Positions 1 through 8,036 of a stretch of DNA of 23,786 nt are shown here, piece by piece; positions within the stretch are counted from its first letter, which is position 1, and the number at the start of each line of letters is the position of its first letter. The notes below the pieces were generated by a model. That model was given only the letters and a program-made list of their open reading frames with translations, was not told the DNA's origin and did no database searches. Source of the stretch: JABMRF01 sp964434235 (lineage in GTDB: Bacteria > Patescibacteriota > Patescibacteriia > UBA11705 > JABHMO01); contig CAYSUN010000012.1 in the NCBI GenBank assembly GCA_964434235.1, positions 1-23,786 of the forward strand, in the 5' to 3' direction. The position numbers and the translations under genes are program-made.

Positions 1-2
1 CT

Positions 3-2705
3 GTCCAGTTTGAGGACGTGACTGCGGATATGACCGAGGAATTCGAAGATGACGTGGTTGCTGATTCTCTGACTGAGGAAGATGTGAATCTTCCTGAATG
101 TACAACGGATGAGAACTGCCAGTATTTGGACGATTTCGATTGTTCGGATGGCTGGTTGGTTACTCAGGTTGGTGTGTGCAATTCTGAGGGACATTGCGAG
201 GTCAGTTTTGCTGATCAATTGCAGTGTACAAATGGTTGCGTGGAAACGGGTTGTTTGCCTGGATCCAATTGCAATAATGATGAAGATTGCACTGCCTCGA
301 CTGGACAATTTTGTACAGTCGACAACCAAATGTTAGCTTGGCAGGGCCAAGGTGTGTGTTTCGATGGTCTGTGTCAGGGGTGGATGGAGTTTTTTGATTG
401 TCAGGGCGATTGTCAGTCAGGTCAGTGTTTTGAATGTTATTCAGACGTTGACTGCGATGATGATGATGCTTGTACTGATGATCAGTGTGCTCAGGGTTCT
501 TGTGTCCACAAAGAAATCCAAGATTGCTGTATTCCTGATGATCCTTGTGATGATGGGAATATTTGTACTGAGGATTTTGTGGATATGAGTACGTGTGAGT
601 GCGTCCACCTTGAGATTATTGCTTGTTGTCAGTTTGATGCAGATTGCGACGATGGTAATCCGTGTACTGATGGTGGTGGTAAGCAACCGGAGAAATGCAT
701 CGACAATCAGTGCTACATTGTGCCGACCCCTAACTATGGGCTATGTGGACCGCTTGGTTCAGGCCTTTGGTGTTATGAAGGTGAGTGCACTTTCTTTGAT
801 TGTGATGACGGCGATGTCTGTACGCAAGACTTGGTAGATAGCGACAGTGGTGAATGTTTCCATGCACCTATCTCTGGAGGGCCTGATGACTGTCCTATGT
901 TTGTCAGTTGTGGTACAGATGATGACTGTGGCCAAGGAGGCGGAGTTGTTTGTCTGACCGACACGATTAAGCAGGGGAGTTGGTCGACAGGTAAATGTAT
1001 TAATGGTCAATGCGAAGTGGTGATCGAACAGTTGGACTGCCCATTTGGGTGCGACAATCTTTCCGGTCAGTGCTTTGATGAGTGTTCAGTTGATTATGAC
1101 TGTGGTGTCGGAGGCGGAGTTTTTTGTCTGACCGACACGATTAAGCAGGTAGTTCGGCAAACAGGTAAATGTGTTAATGGCCAATGCGAAGTGGTGACGG
1201 AACAGTTGGACTGCCCATTTGGGTGCGACAATCTTTCCGGTCAGTGCTTTGAATGTGCAGTTGATCAAAACTGCGACGATGGTCTTGACTGCACTTTTGA
1301 CATCTGTGAGCAGGGCTATTGTTCAACTGAGACAAAGTGTTACGACATTTTTGATTGTGTTGGCAGTAACTGTATTCACAACACTTTGACAGCTGGTTGT
1401 TCTTCGGATGCGGATTGTAATTTTGATCCGATCTGTGATAACACTCTTGGTGGGGTGTTGGAATTTACAGGTGCTTGCTTGGGTAATGGCTTTTGTGAAA
1501 TGATCCTTCATGAAGATTCCAGTTGGGGTCAGGTGGAAGGTTGTTTTCCTGCGCAACCCTGTGCAGATTCCTCTGAATGTGAATTCGGTGGAGTGTGTGA
1601 AAAACATTTCTGTTTTTGGATGAATGGCAAACCTGAGTGTGCTACGGATTGGGATTGCGTTGATTTCAATGCTTGTACCGATGATGTGTGTACGCAGGGT
1701 GTTTGCAGTAATCCGGTTCTGGTTGGTGCGATTGGTGTTAGCTGTTCGGAAGAGTATGTTTGTCATCCGGATGGTGTGTGTGGCGAGCGCTACTGTGATG
1801 ACAATAATTCTTGTACGGATGATGTTTACGAGCTAGACGGATCATGCTCACATTTTACACAGGAGTATTGCGAAGTTTGTGAGTCTGATAATGATTGTGA
1901 AATTTTGGCTCACTATTGTGATGGTTCTGAGCCTTTGATTCACATTTACAATGAATGTTTGCCAAGTGGTAAATGTTCTGAGCTGTCGATGCCGTGCGAG
2001 TTTTGTTCAGAAGGCGTTTGTCTAGATTGCGAGAGCAATCAGGATTGCGCTGATGATAATCCATGTACAGTTGATAGTTGTGCGAATAACCATTGCCAGA
2101 ATACGCCAGTAGGAAACTGCGTTCCCTGTGAAGTTGATGCAGATTGTGTTGACCTTGAACCGTTTTGTGATTGGTTTATGGGCGGGGTTGTGATGTACTC
2201 AGGCGAGTGCGACCCTTACCTGAATCGATGTGCCAAGAATTGGGTTTTTGAAGATTTGGGGGAAATTGCAATTCATGGCTGTGCTGAACCAATTGAATGC
2301 GAGTTTGATGCAGATTGTGCAGATCCATCAGCTTGGTGTACTACTGAAGAAATGTGTCTGTTCCCGTTGCGGAATATCCCACCTACCTCAGAAGATTTGG
2401 TCGCGTGTGAGTTCAAAGATGTGCCAGACTTTGCTGAAGTAGCAGTTATCTGGTCCGGCGGGATCGATGAAGGCTATAATTTGGCAATGCCAGACGGTAT
2501 TTTTGTCACAACTGTTGATGAATTGTGTGGGTCTGGAACTCCTAGTTTTCTGTATAACCTTTGGGATATGCAGTCTGCTTGGGGAAATACAAGTGATCCG
2601 GTTTACGCAAAGTGCTATCTTGGCGGAGTTGAAATTGAAGTTATAAATTCGATGAATTCTGAAGGGGTCAAACAAGTGACGCTAACGGGATTCGATTGTT
2701 TCTAA
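3..2705 (+). CDS. Large cysteine-rich secreted protein, 5' end cut by the window
   Basis: The frame is open from base 3. A GTG at 18 is the first start-like codon inside the window, but in-frame codons precede it, so the true start and any export or lipoprotein signal probably lie upstream. From the GTG there are 895 residues. An acidic linker is followed by many small disulfide-type modules: the recurrent pattern is C-x-x-D-x-D-C-D-D-x-x-x-C-T-x-D-x-C, with variants such as CDDGNPCTD and CTDDVCTQGVC. The last 100 residues (about 796-895) have few cysteines and look like a separate folded domain. Modules of this kind are known from myxobacterial and other deltaproteobacterial surface proteins. 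I infer an extracellular or surface-anchored structural, adhesive or metal-binding role. No catalytic motif is visible. Residues about 297-411 contain a tandem duplication. A terminator follows, so the gene probably ends its own transcript. Confidence 0.8.
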   Translation, partial: VQFEDVTADMTEEFEDDVVADSLTEEDVNLPECTTDENCQYLDDFDCSDGWLVTQVGVCNSEGHCEVSFADQLQCTNGCVETGCLPGSNCNNDEDCTASTGQFCTVDNQMLAWQGQGVCFDGLCQGWMEFFDCQGDCQSGQCFECYSDVDCDDDDACTDDQCAQGSCVHKEIQDCCIPDDPCDDGNICTEDFVDMSTCECVHLEIIACCQFDADCDDGNPCTDGGGKQPEKCIDNQCYIVPTPNYGLCGPLGSGLWCYEGECTFFDCDDGDVCTQDLVDSDSGECFHAPISGGPDDCPMFVSCGTDDDCGQGGGVVCLTDTIKQGSWSTGKCINGQCEVVIEQLDCPFGCDNLSGQCFDECSVDYDCGVGGGVFCLTDTIKQVVRQTGKCVNGQCEVVTEQLDCPFGCDNLSGQCFECAVDQNCDDGLDCTFDICEQGYCSTETKCYDIFDCVGSNCIHNTLTAGCSSDADCNFDPICDNTLGGVLEFTGACLGNGFCEMILHEDSSWGQVEGCFPAQPCADSSECEFGGVCEKHFCFWMNGKPECATDWDCVDFNACTDDVCTQGVCSNPVLVGAIGVSCSEEYVCHPDGVCGERYCDDNNSCTDDVYELDGSCSHFTQEYCEVCESDNDCEILAHYCDGSEPLIHIYNECLPSGKCSELSMPCEFCSEGVCLDCESNQDCADDNPCTVDSCANNHCQNTPVGNCVPCEVDADCVDLEPFCDWFMGGVVMYSGECDPYLNRCAKNWVFEDLGEIAIHGCAEPIECEFDADCADPSAWCTTEEMCLFPLRNIPPTSEDLVACEFKDVPDFAEVAVIWSGGIDEGYNLAMPDGIFVTTVDELCGSGTPSFLYNLWDMQSAWGNTSDPVYAKCYLGGVEIEVINSMNSEGVKQVTLTGFDCF
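905..1252 (+). repeat. 174-bp in-frame tandem duplication inside the cysteine-rich gene
   Basis: Two adjacent 174-nt (58-codon) units, 905-1078 and 1079-1252. Similarity is strongest at 936-1078 versus 1110-1252. Both encode CLTDTIKQ, TGKC-NGQCEVV and EQLDCPFGCDNLSGQC. The few differences cluster at the SVDYD/GTDDD and GSWS/VVRQ segments, so the duplication is fairly recent relative to the other, more diverged modules. Confidence 0.9.
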
Positions 2706-2727
2706 TTCTAATAATGTAACGCAACAT

Positions 2728-2763
2728 AGAGCGTCTGGTTCATTGAACCAGCGCTCTTTTTTT
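2728..2763 (+). terminator. Rho-independent terminator after the first cysteine-rich gene
   Basis: The arm AGAGCG-T-CTGGTTC pairs with GAACCAG-CGCTCT across a 3-nt loop, with one bulged T in the left arm. A run of seven T follows. It lies 23 nt after the stop codon. Confidence 0.9.
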
Positions 2764-2848
2764 GTTAGAAGAAAAAACAACAGCGTAAGCTGGTGGTTGC
2801 GTTTAAAGGTAAAGCTTTTGAAAATCGTTGATTAAAAGATGATGGTTA

Positions 2849-3011
2849 TTCTTCGGAGGGTTACTTTTTGTCGCCAAAAAGTAACAAAAAGCGCTGGGGC
2901 TCCACAATTCGCTACCTGCTTTTTGTGCTTTTATTTTATTGCATGGCGAAATGTTCCCTGCCTGCCGGCAGGCAGGTGCCCCAGGCCCCGCCCTGCTATT
3001 TATATATTCCA
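2849..3011 (+). repeat. Structured GC-rich intergenic element (REP-like palindromes)
   Basis: This fills most of a gene-free stretch (2764-3364). It holds a 10-bp hairpin GTTACTTTTT/AAAAAGTAAC (2860-2869 and 2876-2885, loop GTCGCC). A perfect 20-bp palindrome CCTGCCTGCCGGCAGGCAGG lies at 2957-2976. Outer arms CTGGGGC (2894-2900) and GCCCCAG (2978-2984) could close a larger fold. It is much more GC-rich than the DNA around it. Short open frames across it on both strands read straight through the palindromes and do not look like genes. Similar palindromes recur between genes in CPR and Bacteroidetes genomes, from my general knowledge. I cannot confirm other copies here. Strand is nominal. Confidence 0.6.
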
Positions 3012-3103
3012 CGGTAAATATAAACGTTAATTATGTAAAATAAGGCTATTTTATAATTTTTTGTAGGTTTGTAATTTGTTGCTTTATTTTTAATATTTTG
3101 TCC

Positions 3104-3132
3104 TTGACAAAAGTTCAAAAACTTGCTAAATT
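3104..3132 (+). promoter_or_regulatory. Sigma70-type promoter of the large cysteine-rich lipoprotein gene
   Basis: A perfect -35 box TTGACA (3104-3109) is followed by a 17-nt spacer and a -10 box TAAATT (3127-3132). TGC directly before the -10 forms an extended -10. The predicted transcript start is near 3139, giving a leader of about 225 nt before the ATG at 3365. Confidence 0.65.
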
Positions 3133-3216
3133 TATATGTTAAATTAAACAATGTTTAAGGGTTATTAAAGTGGATAAATTTCATTAGATTTATCAGTTTT
3201 ATTTAGCTCTAAAAAT

Positions 3217-3251
3217 GAGCGTTACAAGGTAGTCACTTTGTAACAGTGCTC
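3217..3251 (+). promoter_or_regulatory. Hairpin in the 5' leader of the lipoprotein gene
   Basis: GAGC-GTTACAA (3217-3227) can pair with TTGTAAC (3238-3244) and GCTC (3248-3251), with a three-nt bulge (AGT) on the right side. Only a weak T tract follows, so it is not a convincing terminator. It may be a stability element or an attenuator. Its function is unproven. Confidence 0.4.
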
Positions 3252-3364
3252 TTTACAATCTAAGGACAAAAATTAGAAAATTTTTTTCAAATCAAATTTA
3301 CTTTGGAGGTTAAAGGTACAAAAGTTCACGGTTTCTCAACCTTTTTTTCTTTGGAGGATTTACC

Positions 3365-6300
3365 ATGGTACGACTTATGATTGGTTTGCTGTTTGTCTCG
3401 GTTTTCACTTTTTCTGCTTGCGATAATGATACAAGCAATTGTGAAGAAGGTCAGGTTTTTGTTGACGGAGATTGTCTGACAGCGTGTCAGACCAACACAG
3501 ATTGTTTTAATGCTGGTTTTGGTGGAGGATTTATTTGTAAGCAGTTTGATGAAGTTTACGGTTGTGCTTATGATTCTGAAAACACAGGTGTTCCTTACTC
3601 GAATAATGAGTATACTTGCGTAGCCACAACTGAAGTTTGCAATGGTCGAGATGACGATTGCGACGGTCAAGTTGATGAAAACGTTAAGAATGCTTGTGGG
3701 GAATGTGGTGACGTTCCCACGGAAGTTTGTGATGGTACAGACAATAACTGCGATGGGCAAATTGATGAAGGTTTGCTCAATGCTTGTGGTCTTTGCGGGC
3801 CTGTTCCTGCGGAAATTTGTAATGGCTTGGATGACGACTGTAATGGTCAGATTCCAGCAGTTGAAAATGACCAAGACTTGGATGGATATCGTATTTGTGA
3901 AGGCGATTGCAATGACAAAGTACCAGGGATTCACCCTGAAGCAGAAGAGATTTGTGATGGCGAAGACAATGACTGTGACGGATTTGTTATGGCCGGTGAG
4001 TGGGATCTAGACAATGACGGTTGGCGTGAATGTGAAGGTGATTGTGATGATACTAAGTCGGATGTTCATCCGGCTGTGACTGAATTATGCAATGGTTTTG
4101 ATGACAATTGCAATGATGAAGTTGATGAAGGTTTTGATGTTGGTGTTAAATGTAATGGCGTTGGTGTTTGTGGTGTTGGGGTCGTGGAATGTTTAAATAA
4201 ATTCCAGTCGATCTGTTCAACTATGCCAGAAGCCAGTGCTGATATGTCGTTCTTTGAGCTGTGCTCAGACAACCTTGATAATGACTGCGATGGCAGTGTC
4301 GATGAAGGTTGTGAGTGTGATGAGGGTGATTATTTCCCTTGTGGCACGACTGACGAAGGTCAGTGTCAGTACGGTTGGAGAATTTGCCAACACAATGGGA
4401 CTTGGGGCGAATGCACTGGAGCAATCGATCCTCAAGTTGAAACTTGCAATGGATTTGATGATGACTGCGATGGCAGTGTAGATGAAAACTTTGTCAACTT
4501 AGGAGAACCTTGCGCAGTTGGCTTAGGTGCTTGTAAGGGGTATGGAGTTTTCGTTTGTTCAGTTACAGGGATTGAAGTTTGCAACGCTGTGCCAAGCGAA
4601 CCAAATGAAGAGGTTTGTGATGGCGTAGATAACAGTTGCAATGGTTTTGTTGATGTTGATGGAATTGAAGGTTTGCCATTGCAAGAAAAGTGTTACACTG
4701 GGCCAATGGAAGTTATTGGCGTTGGTGTTTGTAAGTCTGGTTTAGCTACCTGCGTTGATGGCGCTTATGGTAATTGTCTAGGTCAAGTTTTGCCCACCGT
4801 TGAGGTGTGTGATGGCTTGGATAATGACTGTGATGGCGCAGTTGATGAAGGTGTTTTGAATTCTTGTGGTAACTGCGGACCAAATCCCGAAGAAGTTTGT
4901 AATGGACTAGATGATGACTGTGATGGTCAAATTCCTGCTGTTGAAGCAGATAATGATCTTGATGGATATCGAATTTGCGATGGCGATTGCAATGATTTTA
5001 ATCCAACTGTTTATCTCGGAGCTGAAGAGCTTTGCGATTTACTGGATAATGATTGTGATGGTCAAGTAGATAATGGATTCCCTGATCTTTTGACTGCCTG
5101 TTCAGTTGGAGTTGGACAATGTTTTTCTTTTGGTGCGCGAGTTTGTTCGCCAGATGGATTAACCACAGTTTGTAATGCTATGCCGAACGATCCTTCGTTT
5201 GAACTTTGTAATGGTTTGGATGATGATTGCGACGGTGCAACTGATGAAGGTTTCTTTGTTGGTGCCCCGTGTGATGGGATTGGTGAATGTGGTGCTGGTG
5301 TTCTTGAATGTTTGATTGATGGCACTGGCACGATTTGTTCAACTAATCCTTTAGCTTCAGCTAATCAGTCTGTTTTGGAAGTTTGGGATAATTTGGATAA
5401 TGACTGTGATGGTGAAGTAGATGAAGATTTTGCTTGCAAAGTAAATGAAACCGCATTTTGTGGAACCAATATTGGTGAGTGCAAAATGGGTTATAAAGTT
5501 TGTCAGAATGGTAGTTGGTCAACCTGTTTTGATGATGTTCCACCTGAAATTGAAATTTGTGATGGTCTTGATAACAACTGTGACATGCAGGTGGATGAAG
5601 GTCTTTTGAATGCTTGCGGTATTTGCGGAGAAGTTCCCACGGAAATTTGTGATGGTCAGGACAATGATTGCGACAACTTAGTTGATGAAGGATTCATTAA
5701 TCTAGGTGAGCCGTGTGATGTTGGTCTTGGTCAGTGCAGAGCAGTTGGGACTTTTGTTTGCAGTAACGGTGCAGAGGTTTGTAGTGTGACTGCTGGGCAA
5801 GCCCAAATGGAAATTTGTGATGGTTTGGATAATGACTGTGATGGATTGACTGATGAGGGTTTGGGTCTGGGTGTACAATGCCAAGCTCTTGGAATTTGTT
5901 CTGCTCAGTATGGGGAGCTCGAGTGTGATCTGTCTGCGCCTGGTGGCGTGGCCTGTTCAACTCGTCCTGGTGGGAGTGAAGATCTTTCTGAAGTGGAAAA
6001 TTGCGGGGATAACCTAGACAATGACTGCGACGGAAATGTTGATTCACTTGATAGTGATTGTGAATGTGATACTGGTGCAGAAATTGAGTGTGGTGTAACT
6101 GATCTTGGTGAATGTCATCTAGGTCTAAAGACTTGTGTTAATGGTCACTGGACTGATTGTTTTGGCAACAAAGATCCTTCAGCTGAAGTATGTGATGGTC
6201 TGGACAATGATTGTGATGGATTTGTCATGACTGGTGAATGGGATCTGGACCATGATGGTCAAATGGTTTGTGCTGGTGATTGTAATGACAATGATCCTTT

Positions 6301-7738
6301 GATGCATTCAGGTCTTACTGAACTTTGCAACGGCAAGGATGATGATTGCGATGGTGTAACTGATGAAGGTTTCTTTATTGGTGTTCCTTGCAATGGACTT
6401 GGTGCTTGCGGAGTTGGAGTGTATGAGTGCGCCAATGAATTGGCTTACCGTTGTTCTACTCAACCAGGTGGGAGTGAAGATATGTCTTCGGACGAATCTT
6501 GTCTTGGCCTAGTTGATGATGATTGTGACGGTACAGTTAATGAAGGGTGCGAATGCGTTCCTGCAGAAACTCGGGATTGTGGTACTTCCAATACAGCCCC
6601 TTGTAAAAAGGGAATTCAAACTTGTAGTGACTCTGGTCATTGGGGGCAATGCCTTGGTGCGATTGAACCAAAGCCAGAAGAATGTAATGGTTTGGATGAT
6701 GATTGTAATGGTTTTGTACCGATCAAAGAAGTTGACTTCGATGGTGATGGAGTAATGGAATGTGCTGGTGATTGTAATGATCACGATTCGAATATTAATT
6801 TTGGTGCAGTTGAAGTTTGCGATCATGTAGATAATGATTGCGATGGTCAAACTGATGAAGGTTTGTTTGTTGGAGCTCCGTGTAATGGTGTTGGTGCTTG
6901 CGGAGTTGGAGTTTTGGAATGTGCACCACTTGGTGGAACAGCGATTGTTATTTGTAATACTGAATCAGGCGCAAGTCAGGATCAGTCGTTACCAGAGGTT
7001 TGTGGCAACAATGTTGATGATGACTGTAATGGTCTAGTTGACGATGGTTGCATGTGCGATCCTGGTAATTTGGTTGTGGCCGTTTGTGGACCTGGAACAG
7101 AGAATGGTATTTGTAAAAATGGTCTTCAGACATGTTCGCCTGATGGTCTAAGTTGGGGCGATTGCTATGGTGCAGTTTTCCCACTTGATGCTGAAATTTG
7201 TAATGGTCTTGATGACAATTGCGACAATGTTATTCCCGCTAATGAAGCTGACGCTGATGGTGATGGTTTCCGCGTTTGTGAAGGCGATTGTAATGATCTT
7301 GATAATCAGATTTTCCCTGGAGCGAACGAAGTTTGCAATGGGGTTGATGATGATTGTGACGGCGTTGAAGATGAAGGTTGTGAGTATGTTCAATGTAATT
7401 TGTGCTGTGGCTTTGGTCTTGGTTTCCCAGTAGTTTGGTGGGGCGGAGATCCGGCCAAGTCTTGGTTTGGTGAAGGCTATTGCGACACTTGGACTGGGAC
7501 AGTTCAGCAAATTTGTGAGAGAGGAGAATATCCGATCCTTGGATATGAGAATGATGGTTGGGTTGATTGGAATTGTAATATTGGCAATCAATGGGGTGGC
7601 TGGACCAATGCTGGCGTACTTTGGTGCGTTGATCAGGATGGTGTAGCCGTAAACTATGAAGTTGTCAGTGGACAAGTTGATCCAGCTCAGCCTAATCCTG
7701 AAGGCGAAGTTATTCTGCTCAACAATCTTTGTCTTTAG
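3365..7738 (+). CDS. Giant MopE-like cysteine-rich surface lipoprotein (1457 aa)
   Basis: The start is supported by GGAGG at 3353-3357, 7 nt before the ATG. The N-terminus is a lipoprotein signal: hydrophobic residues 5-16, then lipobox FSAC with C19 as the lipidated residue. Residues about 90-1340 contain 25 copies of an E-[VIL]-C-[ND]-G-x-D-[DN]-x-C-[DN]-G motif, which resembles the MopE putative metal-binding family (PF11617). Six of these are followed by a D-x-D-x-D-G...C-x-G-D-C-[ND]-D loop, starting near residues 169, 214, 529, 960, 1124 and 1296. Other modules include CGVGV-x-EC segments and five C-G-T-x(n)-G-x-C...G-x-W-x-x-C units. The last 118 residues form a different domain with nine tryptophans. 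I infer an outer-surface, disulfide-stabilised, probably metal- or calcium-binding adhesin or scaffold. The gene has its own promoter and terminator and is less AT-rich than its downstream neighbours, which may reflect transfer, amino-acid bias, or both. Confidence 0.88.
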   Translation: MVRLMIGLLFVSVFTFSACDNDTSNCEEGQVFVDGDCLTACQTNTDCFNAGFGGGFICKQFDEVYGCAYDSENTGVPYSNNEYTCVATTEVCNGRDDDCDGQVDENVKNACGECGDVPTEVCDGTDNNCDGQIDEGLLNACGLCGPVPAEICNGLDDDCNGQIPAVENDQDLDGYRICEGDCNDKVPGIHPEAEEICDGEDNDCDGFVMAGEWDLDNDGWRECEGDCDDTKSDVHPAVTELCNGFDDNCNDEVDEGFDVGVKCNGVGVCGVGVVECLNKFQSICSTMPEASADMSFFELCSDNLDNDCDGSVDEGCECDEGDYFPCGTTDEGQCQYGWRICQHNGTWGECTGAIDPQVETCNGFDDDCDGSVDENFVNLGEPCAVGLGACKGYGVFVCSVTGIEVCNAVPSEPNEEVCDGVDNSCNGFVDVDGIEGLPLQEKCYTGPMEVIGVGVCKSGLATCVDGAYGNCLGQVLPTVEVCDGLDNDCDGAVDEGVLNSCGNCGPNPEEVCNGLDDDCDGQIPAVEADNDLDGYRICDGDCNDFNPTVYLGAEELCDLLDNDCDGQVDNGFPDLLTACSVGVGQCFSFGARVCSPDGLTTVCNAMPNDPSFELCNGLDDDCDGATDEGFFVGAPCDGIGECGAGVLECLIDGTGTICSTNPLASANQSVLEVWDNLDNDCDGEVDEDFACKVNETAFCGTNIGECKMGYKVCQNGSWSTCFDDVPPEIEICDGLDNNCDMQVDEGLLNACGICGEVPTEICDGQDNDCDNLVDEGFINLGEPCDVGLGQCRAVGTFVCSNGAEVCSVTAGQAQMEICDGLDNDCDGLTDEGLGLGVQCQALGICSAQYGELECDLSAPGGVACSTRPGGSEDLSEVENCGDNLDNDCDGNVDSLDSDCECDTGAEIECGVTDLGECHLGLKTCVNGHWTDCFGNKDPSAEVCDGLDNDCDGFVMTGEWDLDHDGQMVCAGDCNDNDPLMHSGLTELCNGKDDDCDGVTDEGFFIGVPCNGLGACGVGVYECANELAYRCSTQPGGSEDMSSDESCLGLVDDDCDGTVNEGCECVPAETRDCGTSNTAPCKKGIQTCSDSGHWGQCLGAIEPKPEECNGLDDDCNGFVPIKEVDFDGDGVMECAGDCNDHDSNINFGAVEVCDHVDNDCDGQTDEGLFVGAPCNGVGACGVGVLECAPLGGTAIVICNTESGASQDQSLPEVCGNNVDDDCNGLVDDGCMCDPGNLVVAVCGPGTENGICKNGLQTCSPDGLSWGDCYGAVFPLDAEICNGLDDNCDNVIPANEADADGDGFRVCEGDCNDLDNQIFPGANEVCNGVDDDCDGVEDEGCEYVQCNLCCGFGLGFPVVWWGGDPAKSWFGEGYCDTWTGTVQQICERGEYPILGYENDGWVDWNCNIGNQWGGWTNAGVLWCVDQDGVAVNYEVVSGQVDPAQPNPEGEVILLNNLCL

Positions 7739-7761
7739 TAATTATTAGTAATTAAACACAA

Positions 7762-7793
7762 GGGTCTAGTTAAACTTAACTAGGCTCTTTTTT
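7762..7793 (+). terminator. Rho-independent terminator after the large lipoprotein gene
   Basis: A perfect 8-bp stem CTAGTTAA/TTAACTAG (loop AC) is extended by GGGT/GCTC pairing with G-T wobbles. A run of six T follows. It starts 23 nt after the stop codon. Confidence 0.85.
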
Positions 7794-7806
7794 ATTAGAA
7801 AAAGGT

Positions 7807-7853
7807 AAAAGTAAATTGAAAAAGTTAAAAGTGTTAAGTGTTAAGTATTAAGT
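7807..7853 (+). repeat. Heptameric array, left flank of the glycan operon
   Basis: Period-7 units of the GTTAAAA and GTTAAGT/ATTAAGT types. Two 24-nt blocks (7807-7830 and 7830-7853) recur exactly at 15800-15823 and 15939-15962 on the other side of the operon. No coding potential is seen. Confidence 0.85.
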
Positions 7854-7899
7854 GAATAAACGATAAACAGTAAGCAATAAACCAGCTTAAGTAGTTGCT

Positions 7900-7948
7900 C
7901 TATGCTTTATGCTCTATGCTTAATGTTCCATGTTCTATGATTTATGAT
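7900..7948 (+). repeat. Seven heptamers of the CTATGCT/CTATGTT type
   Basis: Seven back-to-back 7-nt units: CTATGCT, TTATGCT, CTATGCT, TAATGTT, CCATGTT, CTATGAT, TTATGAT. The same family recurs at 22120-22154 and, inverted, at 21691-21732. It sits just upstream of the glycan operon promoter. Confidence 0.85.
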
Positions 7949-7990
7949 CAAGTGTTTAAATGTTTTAATGTTCTATTTTTAGATAATATG

Positions 7991-7999
7991 TGTTATAAT
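7991..7999 (+). promoter_or_regulatory. Extended -10 promoter of the glycan operon
   Basis: TGTTATAAT is an exact extended -10 (TGn plus TATAAT at 7994-7999). No good -35 box is found 17-18 nt upstream, which is usual for extended -10 promoters. Transcription would start near 8006, about 30 nt before the first ATG of the operon. Confidence 0.65.
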
Positions 8000-8036
8000 T
8001 TAAGCGTAGTTTAGATAATAACTACCAAATTTTGTT

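Noticed and set aside
2803..3030. Short open frames on both strands across the gap between the two cysteine-rich genes
   Set aside because: They read through the palindromes (giving CRQAG- and LPAGR-type strings), have no ribosome site and overlap each other; noncoding repeat is the better call.
3326..3934. A 202-residue open frame on the minus strand over the lipoprotein gene start
   Set aside because: It is a mirror of the low-stop repeat codons; composition is biased (I, T, N) and the + strand gene has signal, SD and repeat structure.
7807..7948. CRISPR array
   Set aside because: Units are contiguous 7-mers without spacers, and no cas genes are present.
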